Program-made: the position numbers and the translations under genes | In this document: piece by piece, positions 1 through 7,410 of the stretch | Position numbering within the stretch: the first letter of the stretch is position 1 | How the letters are laid out: the number at the start of each line of letters is the position of its first letter | Assembly: GCF_004402595.1 (NCBI RefSeq) | Contig: NZ_SOFY01000021.1 | Span: 1,235 to 65,234, forward strand | Direction: 5' to 3' | Source: Cryobacterium shii | GTDB lineage: Bacteria > Actinomycetota > Actinomycetes > Actinomycetales > Microbacteriaceae | Length of the DNA: 64,000 nt | The notes under the pieces: model-generated | Told to the model about the DNA's origin: nothing | Database searches by the model: none | Seen by the model: the letters and a program-made list of their open reading frames with translations, nothing else

Positions 1-162
1 GGGGAGCCGCTCTCCGGCGCTGCCGCGTTCGCCCTCGTGCTGACGAAGTGGCGGCTGCTCCACCAGTTGGGCGTGATCGACCGCAGCGACGATTACCTGC
101 GGTGGGCCATCACGCCCGGCGGGGCCGCGTTCGCGCGGGCGGCCCTGCAGACAGAGGTGTGA
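1..162 (+). CDS. C-terminal end of an unidentified protein (partial)
   Basis: An open frame enters from the left edge and ends at TGA 160-162, giving the last 53 residues of a protein. The tail contains the stretch WAITPGGAAFARAAL, which resembles the end of a winged-helix domain (a 'tpeG' wing followed by a short helix), but that is only a weak resemblance. The start and most of the protein lie outside the window, so no function can be assigned. Its stop is followed by a short run of GGCAGACC repeats and then the convergent VOC gene. Confidence 0.5.
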   Translation, partial: GEPLSGAAAFALVLTKWRLLHQLGVIDRSDDYLRWAITPGGAAFARAALQTEV

Positions 163-194
163 GGCAGACCGGCAGACCGGCAGACCAGACCGGG

Positions 195-656
195 CTACCG
201 CTGCACGTCGGAGACGCCGGCGGCCTGGTCTGCGGCCTGCTGCGTGGCGGCATTCTCCATTCCCGCCAGGTCCATCCAGAACGCCTCCCAGAGGTGCCCG
301 TCCGGGTCCTGGAAGCTGCGACTGTACATGTAGCCCTGGTCGTCGGGGGGATTGGAGGCGCTGCCGCCGGAGGTGAGTGCCTTGTCGGCGAGGGCGTCGA
401 CCGCCTCCCGGCTGTCGGCGCTGAGGGCGAGGATGGCCTCGGTGCCCTCGCGTGCGTTCACGATCGACTTGCGGGTGAATCGCTTCATCATCTCCGTGGT
501 GAGCAGCATCGCGTAGACGTGGTCCTGGTCGATGACCAGGCAGGCGGCGTTCTCATCCGTGAACCGGGGGTCGAAGGAATAGCCGAGTGCGCTGAAGAAG
601 TCGGTGGACCGCTTCAGGTCGGCGACGGGCAGGTTGACGAAGATCATCGTGGACAT
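195..656 (-). CDS. VOC family (glyoxalase/bleomycin-resistance fold) protein
   Basis: The 153-residue protein begins MSTMIFVNLPVADL and has the two beta-alpha-beta-beta-beta modules expected of a single-chain VOC protein. The N-terminal half has strand/helix text around 'STDFFSALGY', and the C-terminal half ends in the typical 'DPDGHLWEAFWMD' segment carrying the last metal-ligand-like Glu. It most resembles the lactoylglutathione-lyase-like proteins of unknown substrate common in actinobacteria. I chose the ATG at 656 because it is preceded by a good Shine-Dalgarno (GAGAGGAAACC) and the fold starts there. A longer in-frame extension exists but has no family resemblance. It could be a dioxygenase, an isomerase or a resistance protein; the sequence does not decide. 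Confidence 0.85.
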   Translation of the reverse strand: MSTMIFVNLPVADLKRSTDFFSALGYSFDPRFTDENAACLVIDQDHVYAMLLTTEMMKRFTRKSIVNAREGTEAILALSADSREAVDALADKALTSGGSASNPPDDQGYMYSRSFQDPDGHLWEAFWMDLAGMENAATQQAADQAAGVSDVQR

Positions 657-787
657 GGTTTCCTCTCTTGGCGTCCATGGGTGGAGTCGGAACGTATGAA
701 GGTGAAGTCCCCTCCAGTACACGCCGGGGTGCGGGTGCCTGCAAGGCCCGCGCAGCATCCGCCGCAGCCTCGGACCAGGGTCGGCCG

Positions 788-3700
788 CTAGGGTCCGAGC
801 GGGAAGTCGCGGGTCTGTCCGGGGGAGAGGATCGCTTCGCGGCCCTCGACGCGCACCCGGATCGGGGTGGCGCCGCCGGCGTGCAGGTGCAGCCTCAGAT
901 TCGTGGGCGTCAGCTCCAGCCGGATCGGCTGCTCCCGGTAGTTGATGCCGAACGCCACCCAGGTCAGTTCAGCCGGGAGCACCGGGTGCAGCCAGAGCAT
1001 GTTGTCCCGGATCTCCAGCCCGGTGTAGCAGCGCACCACCATGTCGACCGAGCCGGCCATCGCCCCGAGGTGGATGCCTTCGTGCGTGGTGCCACCCTGG
1101 ATGTCCGCGAGGTCGCTGTCGAGCGCCTGGTTCAGGAACTGCCAGGACCGTTCGCGGTCGCGGCGGGCCTCCAGCCAGGAGTGCACGACATTGCTCAGGG
1201 TCGACCCGTGGGTGGAGCGGGCGGCGTAGAAGTCGACGGTGCGCACCACGGCCTCGGGCGGCAGGGAGTAGCCCATGCCGCCGAGCAGCTCGCGCAGTTC
1301 CTCGGCGGAGAACAGGTAGAGCAGCATCAGAACGTCGGCCTGCTTCGATGCCCGGTAGTTGTTGGTGCTGTCGCCTTCGGCATTGAGGATGAGGTCCAGG
1401 CGGCCGATCGAACCGTACCGGGCCCGGTAGCCGGCCCAATCGAGCTCGGGCAGGGCCTCGTAACCCTCGAACTGGCTGAGCACCCCGTCGGCCATGAACG
1501 GGACCCGCAACCGTGGGCTGATGTGCTCCCAGCGCCTGACCTCCTCCGGCCGCAGGCGCAGCCGGCTCCAGAGCGGGCGACAGTATCTTCGTTCGAGCAG
1601 GGAAACCGTTTCCGCCGCCCGGAGCAGCACCCACGCCGCCATGACATTGGTGTACGCGTTGTTCCGGAGGCCCTCCCCGGGGGCGTCCGGGTAGCCGTCA
1701 TGGAATTCGTCCGGCCCCATCACGCCCACGATGTCGTAGCGGTCGTCGGCCTCGTCGTACCGGGCCAGGCTGGCGAAGAACCGCGCCACCTCGAGCAGAA
1801 GCTCGGCGCCCTGGTGGATCAGGAAGTCGGTGTCGCCGGTGGACTGGTAGTACTGCCAGACGCTGTACGCGACGGCGAGGCCCACATGCCGCTGCAGCCG
1901 GGTGTTGTCGGGCATCCACTCGTCGGTGCGCACGTTGAGGAATTCGGTGGGGGTCACCTCCCGCCCGTCGATCCCGCTCTGCCACGGGAACATCGCCCCC
2001 TCGAAACCGGCTTCGCGGGCCGCGGCCCGCGCCTCGTTCAGGCGGCGGTAGCGGTAGCCGAGCAGCACCCGGCTGAGGTCCGGCCGACGCAGGGTGAGGA
2101 TCGGGTAGACGAACAGCTCGTCCCAGAAGATGTGTCCGCGGTACGCCTCGCCGTGCAGGCCGCGGGCCGGGATGCTGGCGTCCAGGTCGGCGTCGACGTC
2201 GGCCAGGGTCTGCAGCACGTGGAAGGTGTTCAGATTGAGCGCGAGCGACTGGCGCGTGCCCGTTTTCAGCTGCACGGCGAACTCGTCCCAGAGGATCTCC
2301 CACTCCCGTTCGTGCGCGGCGAGGAGCTCGGCCGGGTCGGTCAGCCGGCGAAGCCAGGTCGTCACCGACCGGGCCGGGGAGGCGATCGCCCGGTCCCGTG
2401 AGGTGCTGACGCACACGATCTTCTCCACCCTGACCGGCCGGCCCGGGCTCAGCTGCAGCTCGAATTCCTGCGCGACCCAGCCCGCGTCATCCGTCTGCAC
2501 CCGGCGTTCCGGGGCCAGGATTTCGTCGCCCGCGAAGGCCCGGGTGCGCGCCGCCATGGCGATGTGGATGCCGGACTGGGTGGTTTCCATCTCCAGCAGC
2601 AGGGTGTCCGCGTCGATGGCCACGTTCGTGCGGGGGATGAGGTGGCGGCTCGCGAGGAGCCGGTCTGCGGCCACGTTGCGGTTCGCGATCCGGCCGTCCA
2701 GGGCGGACCTGACGGTGATCGGCCCGGACCAGTCCTCGGCCTCGAACGTCGTCTCCAGCACGGCGGCGTGCGGGGCGGCCTGGGAGACGAAACGGCGGGT
2801 GGTGACCCGGGTGGTGCGGCCGGCGTCGTCGCGGAACCGCACGACCCGGGTGAGCAGGCCGCGCCGCAGGTCCAGTTCCTGCCGGTAGGTCTGCACCTGG
2901 GGGCTGCTCGGCCGGAACCAGTCGTCGTCGGCCACCCGGAACCAGAGCGGCAGCCAATTGGGGGCGTTGACCACGCTCTCGTCCTCGACCCAGTGGGTGC
3001 CCAGATCGGTGCGCAGCCGGTTGTAGACGCCGGCAAGGTAGGTGCCGGGGTAGTGCACGTCATCCGCGTCGGTTTCGGGTGCCGCTCCCCGGGTGCCCCA
3101 GTAGCCGTTGCCGAGCGTGCAGAGCGCTTCGCGGAGCCCCTCGGTGGCGGGGTCGAAGCCGTCGTATCGGAGCAGCCAGGGGTCGCTCCCCGACTCGCCG
3201 CCGGCCCAGCCGCCGGTGGGATCGGTCGTGGGGTCGGGCGTGGGGTCGGCTGCCGGGTCGGCCCGGTCCGCCGGTTCATCCGGGTTGGCCGGCTGGCCTG
3301 GTGGCTCGGTGATCGTGCCGTTGAACTCGGCCAGGTCCAGCCCGGCCGGGTCGAGGTCGCCGAGCCCGGAGACCACGAGGTCGGCGCCTGCGTCCCGCAA
3401 CCGGTCGCCCGTGTTCGTGCGGTCGAGGCCGATCACCAGTCCGAAGCCGCCGCGCGCCGCGGCCCGGACGCCCGCCTCGGCATCCTCGATCACGGCCAGC
3501 AGCGGCGGAGGCACGCCCAACCGGCGGGCGGCCTCCACGAAGAGGGCAGGATCGGGTTTTCCGGGCAGCCCCAGGCGGGCCGCGTCGGCGCCGTCGACTC
3601 GCACGTCGAACAGGTCTGAGATTCCCGCGGCGGCGAGCACGGCAGCGCCATTGCGGCTCGAGGACACCAGTGCGCGCGGAATCCCCTCCGCGCGAAGCCG

Positions 3701-4096
3701 ACGGATCAGGGTGACCGCGTCGGGGAAGGCGAGCACCCCCGAGACCTCGAGGAGCTCGTGGAACAGCTCCTGCTTGCGCTCGGCCAGGGCGGCCACCGTC
3801 AGCCCGGCTTCGGCCCGGTCTGCGGGCCGTGCTGCGGCCGCCGGCCCGTCGGGCGCTGTCAGGCCGCGGGACGCCAGGAAGGAACGGATGCCGTCCTCCC
3901 GCAGGCGCCCGTCGATGAAGCCCCGGTAGTCGTCGGAGTCGAACGGGCGCTGGGGGGTGGCGGAGAGGCCGGGCAGCACCTCGTCGAAGAGGGCCTTCCA
4001 GGCCGCCGCGTGCACCGACGCCATGTCGGTGACCACCCCGTCGAGGTCGAAGATGACCCCGGCGCACGCCACCCGGGGCGGTGGGCTCTCAGTCAC
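788..4096 (-). CDS. Fused beta-phosphoglucomutase-like HAD phosphatase and GH65 disaccharide phosphorylase/hydrolase
   Basis: A 1,102-residue fusion. Residues about 10-255 form a HAD domain with the nucleophile motif FDLDG (D17, D19), a Ser-rich motif II (LVSSS) and the 'GKPDP...IEDAEAGV' motifs of beta-phosphoglucomutases. A Pro/Asp-rich linker (about 256-304) leads into a GH65 domain to the C-terminus, with RGLHGEAYRGHIFWDE (645-660), the catalytic-acid motif GPDEFH (E797) and a His/Ser phosphate-site-like segment STHGSTLS. By family knowledge GH65 phosphorolyses maltose, trehalose or kojibiose to beta-glucose-1-phosphate, which the HAD part would convert to glucose-6-phosphate; the two steps fit one pathway. 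The GTG at 4096 has GGGAGA upstream and starts just before the HAD domain. Exact disaccharide unknown. It is divergent from the M18 peptidase gene. Confidence 0.9.
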   Translation of the reverse strand: MTESPPPRVACAGVIFDLDGVVTDMASVHAAAWKALFDEVLPGLSATPQRPFDSDDYRGFIDGRLREDGIRSFLASRGLTAPDGPAAAARPADRAEAGLTVAALAERKQELFHELLEVSGVLAFPDAVTLIRRLRAEGIPRALVSSSRNGAAVLAAAGISDLFDVRVDGADAARLGLPGKPDPALFVEAARRLGVPPPLLAVIEDAEAGVRAAARGGFGLVIGLDRTNTGDRLRDAGADLVVSGLGDLDPAGLDLAEFNGTITEPPGQPANPDEPADRADPAADPTPDPTTDPTGGWAGGESGSDPWLLRYDGFDPATEGLREALCTLGNGYWGTRGAAPETDADDVHYPGTYLAGVYNRLRTDLGTHWVEDESVVNAPNWLPLWFRVADDDWFRPSSPQVQTYRQELDLRRGLLTRVVRFRDDAGRTTRVTTRRFVSQAAPHAAVLETTFEAEDWSGPITVRSALDGRIANRNVAADRLLASRHLIPRTNVAIDADTLLLEMETTQSGIHIAMAARTRAFAGDEILAPERRVQTDDAGWVAQEFELQLSPGRPVRVEKIVCVSTSRDRAIASPARSVTTWLRRLTDPAELLAAHEREWEILWDEFAVQLKTGTRQSLALNLNTFHVLQTLADVDADLDASIPARGLHGEAYRGHIFWDELFVYPILTLRRPDLSRVLLGYRYRRLNEARAAAREAGFEGAMFPWQSGIDGREVTPTEFLNVRTDEWMPDNTRLQRHVGLAVAYSVWQYYQSTGDTDFLIHQGAELLLEVARFFASLARYDEADDRYDIVGVMGPDEFHDGYPDAPGEGLRNNAYTNVMAAWVLLRAAETVSLLERRYCRPLWSRLRLRPEEVRRWEHISPRLRVPFMADGVLSQFEGYEALPELDWAGYRARYGSIGRLDLILNAEGDSTNNYRASKQADVLMLLYLFSAEELRELLGGMGYSLPPEAVVRTVDFYAARSTHGSTLSNVVHSWLEARRDRERSWQFLNQALDSDLADIQGGTTHEGIHLGAMAGSVDMVVRCYTGLEIRDNMLWLHPVLPAELTWVAFGINYREQPIRLELTPTNLRLHLHAGGATPIRVRVEGREAILSPGQTRDFPLGP

Positions 4097-4240
4097 GGGT
4101 CTCCCAACGGTCGGGGTGCTTGCGGTGCTTCGGTGCTTCGGTGGAGAGAATCGCACCTTTCCGGACTTTCCGCACCTGACGGAGGGGATGCGGCGGGGAC
4201 CGGGCGCCCGGCCCGCCCGCCCCAGTGGTTGGATGGATGC

Positions 4241-5527
4241 ATGACCTTCCCGCCAACCAGCGTCGCCACCCACACCGACGATTTCGCCCGCTTCATCACC
4301 GCCTCCCCGTCGTCATACCACGCGGCCGCGGAGGTCGCCCGACGCCTGGACTCCGCCGGCTTCAGCCGTGTCGACGAAGCCGAGAAGTGGTCCGGTGAGG
4401 CCGGACGGCGCTACGTCGTTCGTGACGGCGCGGTCATCGCCTGGGTGCAACCGGCCGGCGCGGGCCCGACGACGCCGTTCCGCATCCTGGGCGCCCACAC
4501 CGACTCGCCCGGGTTCAAGCTCAAGCCGAAGCCGACCATCGGGGCCCACGGATGGCTGCAGGCCGGCGTCGAGGTCTACGGCGGCCCACTGCTCAACTCC
4601 TGGCTCGACCGCGAGCTCGAGCTCGCCGGCCGGCTGACCACCATCGACGGCTCCGAGCACCTGGTGCGCACCGGACCGTTCTGCCGCATCCCACAGCTGG
4701 CCATCCACCTCGACCGTGATGCCAACACGGGCCTCACCCTCGACCGGCAGCGACACCTGACCCCGGTCTTCGGTGTGGGGGAGGCCGGCCAGGCCGACCT
4801 GGTCGGGCACCTTGCCGGACTCGCCGGGCTGCGGGGGGAAGAGGTCGCGGGGTACGACATCCTCACCGCCGACACGGCGGCCCCCGCCCGGTTCGGCCTG
4901 GACGACGCACTGTTCGCCGCCGGCCGGATGGACAACCTGTCCTCGGTGCATGCCGGCCTGGTGGCGCTGCTCGCCGCGCCGGAGCCCAGTGATCAGATCC
5001 TGGTGTTCGCGGCCTTCGACCACGAGGAACTCGGTTCCCAGACCCGCTCCGGCGCGAGCGCACCGCTGCTCGACGACATCCTGACCCGGATCGGGGCGGG
5101 GCTCGGGGCATCCGTCAGTGAGCGGTTGCGTGCTTACGCCGGTTCGTGGTGCCTATCGGCCGACGCCGGTCACTCCGTGCACCCCAACTACCCGGAGAAG
5201 CACGACCCGGCCAACCGGCCCGTGGCGGGCGGGGGGCCGTTGCTGAAGATCAACGCGACTCAGCGTTACGCGACGGATGCCGGCGGTGCGGCACTCTGGG
5301 CAGGTGTCTGTGCCCAGGCCGGCGTGGAATATCAGGAGTTCGTGTCGAACAACAACGTGCCGTGCGGCTCGACCATCGGTCCGCTGACGGCGACGAGGCT
5401 CGGCATCCGCACGGTCGACGTCGGAATCCCGCTCCTGTCGATGCACTCGGCCCGCGAACTCTGCCACGTGAACGACCCGTTCGCGCTGAGCGCGGCCATC
5501 GCGGCCTTCTTCGCGCCCGTCCGGTAG
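4241..5527 (+). CDS. M18 family aminopeptidase (aspartyl-aminopeptidase-like, two-metal)
   Basis: A 428-residue protein of normal family length. The metal-site motifs are all present: GAHTDSPGFK (H86, D88), AGRMDNLSS (D231), FDHEELGS (E262/E263), SADAGHSVHPNY (D308) and PLLSMHSARE (H402). M18 enzymes are cytosolic dodecameric metallopeptidases that remove N-terminal residues, often acidic ones, from peptides. No signal peptide is visible, which agrees with a cytosolic location. The ATG at 4241 is used because the conserved N-terminal helix starts right after it. The gene is divergent from the HAD-GH65 gene, with 144 bp between the two starts, and is followed by a 63-bp palindromic element. 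Confidence 0.93.
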   Translation: MTFPPTSVATHTDDFARFITASPSSYHAAAEVARRLDSAGFSRVDEAEKWSGEAGRRYVVRDGAVIAWVQPAGAGPTTPFRILGAHTDSPGFKLKPKPTIGAHGWLQAGVEVYGGPLLNSWLDRELELAGRLTTIDGSEHLVRTGPFCRIPQLAIHLDRDANTGLTLDRQRHLTPVFGVGEAGQADLVGHLAGLAGLRGEEVAGYDILTADTAAPARFGLDDALFAAGRMDNLSSVHAGLVALLAAPEPSDQILVFAAFDHEELGSQTRSGASAPLLDDILTRIGAGLGASVSERLRAYAGSWCLSADAGHSVHPNYPEKHDPANRPVAGGGPLLKINATQRYATDAGGAALWAGVCAQAGVEYQEFVSNNNVPCGSTIGPLTATRLGIRTVDVGIPLLSMHSARELCHVNDPFALSAAIAAFFAPVR

Positions 5528-5606
5528 CCGTTACTCGGCTGCCGCTCGTCGCCCGTTGCCTCGTCGCCGGTTTCCTCGCCGCCCGTTTCATCGCCGCCCG
5601 TTTCAT

Positions 5607-5669
5607 CGCCGAACCGTGAGTTGCGCCCCTGTTTCCGTTCCGGAAACAAGGTCTTCTCACGGTTCGGCG
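5607..5669. repeat. 63-bp nested palindromic element, copy 1
   Basis: The outer 14-bp inverted repeat is CGCCGAACCGTGAG (5607-5620) paired with its exact complement at 5656-5669. Inside it sits a second perfect 8-bp stem, TGTTTCCG (5630-5637) / CGGAAACA (5641-5648), with a 3-base loop. A second copy of identical length, in inverted orientation, is at 50682-50744. It lies between two convergent genes and could serve as a bidirectional terminator or be a REP-like element. It is preceded by near-repeats of GCCCGTTTCATC. Confidence 0.8.
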
Positions 5670-5730
5670 AGGGGTACCAGGGGTAAGAGGCGGTGTTCTG
5701 CGACGGGGTCAGTGCGCGAAGGCGCCGGGG

Positions 5731-5931
5731 TCAGCGTGCGAAAGCGGGCTGCCGGCCGTACACCGACTCGCCGTGCCTCGACTCCACAAGATCCTGCGCG
5801 TCGGCGAGTTCGCAGTTGGACTCGTGCACGATGAGCGGCCAGACAATGCGGCGGTCGTTCCCGACGTGGGCTGTACCACCGATTCCGCACTCCCGGCAGT
5901 GGACGTTCAGGACCCAGTCGTTTTCTCTCAT
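5731..5931 (-). CDS. Small cysteine-containing protein of unknown function (66 aa)
   Basis: A 66-residue protein starting MRENDWVLNVHC. It has a C-x2-C pair (HCRECGIGGTAH) close to the N-terminus, a following His and a further His/Cys (HESNC), which together could bind one zinc ion. The ATG at 5931 is preceded by GAGGA at a suitable distance, and the flanking codons upstream look non-coding, so I accept it as a real gene. It is not recognised as a member of a named family. It is convergent with the M18 peptidase gene across the 63-bp palindrome. Confidence 0.55.
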   Translation of the reverse strand: MRENDWVLNVHCRECGIGGTAHVGNDRRIVWPLIVHESNCELADAQDLVESRHGESVYGRQPAFAR

Positions 5932-6058
5932 TCTCAGAGATTTCCTCAAATACGTCCGTGCGGCAAGGGGGTGTACCTCCGCGCCGCAGTGTGCGAGGCC
6001 CGGCGGTGTGCACGGCCCGGCATCCCGGCATCCCGGCATCCGGACGTCCGGTCCGAGG

Positions 6059-6961
6059 CTAGGCGGGGTTCGCGGCGGCGAGACGTTTGATCCGGGCCCG
6101 GGCCGCGTCCTCCGAGGACGACGAGCGGCCGAGCAGGAACCGCACCGCGCCGAGCACCGCGCCCGTGGCCCAGACCGCGGGCAGCATCGACCGCCGGAGG
6201 CCGAGCAGGTCACGGTATTCGCGGGGGATCGACGCGACCGCGCCGGCGAACATGACCCGGTAGAACGGCATCATCGCGGGCCGGAGCGGGGGGTTGCGGA
6301 TGAAACGCACCGCCTCGGCGACGCGCTCGTCGCTCTTGAGCACGCCGGCATCCTTGAACGCGTCGAGTTGTTGCTTCAGTTCGGCGGCCGACAGCGGCGG
6401 GTTTCGCACGCCGACCAGTTCTCCCGCCTTCGCCCATTCGCGCACGTAGCCGTCGGCGCCGCCCGGAATGGCGTCACCCCAGATCGTGTGGGACTGCAGG
6501 AAGGCGTCGGTGAAGACGATGTGCACCCAGGCCAGCAGCTCGGGGTCGCCGGCCGCATAGGGGCGTTCGATGCCCTGGGCGTCGCGGTAGGTGCCCGTCA
6601 CCCGGTCATGGAAGCGCCCCACCCGGGACGATTCGAGCTCGGCCAGCTTGGTGTCGGCGAAGGTCACCGTGACCAGCCACTGGATCGTGCCGGCGAGACG
6701 CCCGAGGGGGTCCTCCTGATAGCGCGACCAGTCGTGCACGCCGGCCATGGCGCCCGGGTGCAGGGTCTGCATCAGCAGTGCACGGATGCCGGCGACCATC
6801 GTGGCCATCCCGCCGTGAACGGCCCACGAGGCCGAGCCCGGGCCGAAGAACCCCGCGTCGTCGCCGAGCTCGATCTTGTCGACCCAGTTCGGCCGGCCCT
6901 CGCTGTTCCCGGAAAATGTCACCAGGAGATGTGACCGCCAGCTGTCTACGAACCTGCCCAT
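6059..6961 (-). CDS. Oxygenase MpaB / rubber-oxygenase-like family (DUF2236)
   Basis: A 300-residue protein with the DUF2236 signature pattern. There is an early GGMATMVAGIRALLMQTLHPGAMAGV helix-turn region (about 50-75), a following 'RLAGTIQWLVTVTF' segment, and HIVFTDAFLQSH in the middle, which supplies conserved His residues. The family includes fungal MpaB and the latex-clearing protein Lcp, which bind b-type heme and cleave carbon chains oxidatively. Most bacterial members have no known substrate. A hydrophobic stretch near the C-terminus (about 262-280) may associate with the membrane. The start at 6961 has no clear Shine-Dalgarno, so a leaderless transcript is possible. The C-terminus is at the opposite end from the tandem 85-bp repeats. 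Confidence 0.85.
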   Translation of the reverse strand: MGRFVDSWRSHLLVTFSGNSEGRPNWVDKIELGDDAGFFGPGSASWAVHGGMATMVAGIRALLMQTLHPGAMAGVHDWSRYQEDPLGRLAGTIQWLVTVTFADTKLAELESSRVGRFHDRVTGTYRDAQGIERPYAAGDPELLAWVHIVFTDAFLQSHTIWGDAIPGGADGYVREWAKAGELVGVRNPPLSAAELKQQLDAFKDAGVLKSDERVAEAVRFIRNPPLRPAMMPFYRVMFAGAVASIPREYRDLLGLRRSMLPAVWATGAVLGAVRFLLGRSSSSEDAARARIKRLAAANPA

Positions 6962-7046
6962 GGAGAGAGGCTAACCCGTGGTTGCTGGGCATCGGCTTCG
7001 AAGCTCGGCGCTGCTCCTCGAGGGTCGGGCGCGGCGTCCGGCGCCG

Positions 7047-7131
7047 AACCAATTCGACGGAGATTCTGATCCAAAAACAGGGTTTCAGGCGGTTTGGGCT
7101 CCATTCGGGCAAAATCTCCGTCGAATTCGTT
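7047..7131 (+). repeat. 85-bp palindromic element, copy A
   Basis: It begins AACCAATTCGACGGAGATTC and ends with the near-complement AATCTCCGTCGAATTCGTT, so the terminal arms pair over about 20 bp. The centre keeps the A-rich then TTTCGG/GTTTGGG pattern shared by the family. It lies upstream of the oxygenase gene and is followed 69 bp later by copy B in the same orientation. Other copies are at 7201, 38673 (inverted), 58572 and 61402. Confidence 0.85.
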
Positions 7132-7200
7132 GGGGCACTGAGGTGAGCGCCGGCCGCCGGGCAAGGGCGCGTGCAGCGAGGGTGGAGTGGATGCCCGGCG

Positions 7201-7285
7201 AACCAATTCGACGGAGAAACGGCTCTAAAAAGTGCGATTGCGGGTGTTTGATCCCGATTCGGGCAAAATCTCCGTCGAATTCGTT
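7201..7285 (+). repeat. 85-bp palindromic element, copy B
   Basis: Same length and orientation as copy A. The left arm is AACCAATTCGACGGAGA and the right arm GGGCAAAATCTCCGTCGAAT followed by TCGTT. The centre contains CTCTAAAAA and a GATCCCGATTC equivalent of the conserved right half. The right arms of copies A and B are identical to each other, including the same G at the fourth base from the end, which suggests recent duplication or gene conversion. Confidence 0.85.
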
Positions 7286-7410
7286 GGGGCACGGGCACGG
7301 GCACCGGCACCGGCACCGGGACCGGCACCGGGACCGGGGGCCGGTGGAACACGGGGCGGGCTCGGCGACCATGGCAGGGCGGGACCGGGTGATCTAGGCT
7401 CGGAAGCACC

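Larger units (their letters stand above)
6962..7410. other. 449-bp intergenic region with tandem palindromes and hexamer-like GC repeats
   Basis: This region separates the divergent oxygenase and photolyase genes. It holds palindromic copies A and B. From about 7286 to 7345 it holds a low-complexity stretch of alternating GGCACGG/GGCACCGG/GGACCGG units. I see no convincing open reading frame and no clear promoter hexamers. The photolyase start lies 66 bp after the low-complexity stretch. Confidence 0.7.

Noticed and set aside
668-5023. Long open frames opposite the HAD-GH65 and M18 genes
   Set aside because: Very high GC makes long antisense frames by chance; they show Arg/Gly/Pro-rich text with no family motifs, while the opposite strand has complete enzymes.
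7047-7285. Insertion sequence ends
   Set aside because: The two palindromes have the same orientation and only 69 bp between them, with no transposase and no evident target-site duplication.
7286-7345. GGCACGG/GGCACCGG low-complexity stretch as a regulatory array
   Set aside because: Units vary and look like simple GC-rich slippage; no protein-binding pattern or conservation can be shown from one sequence.
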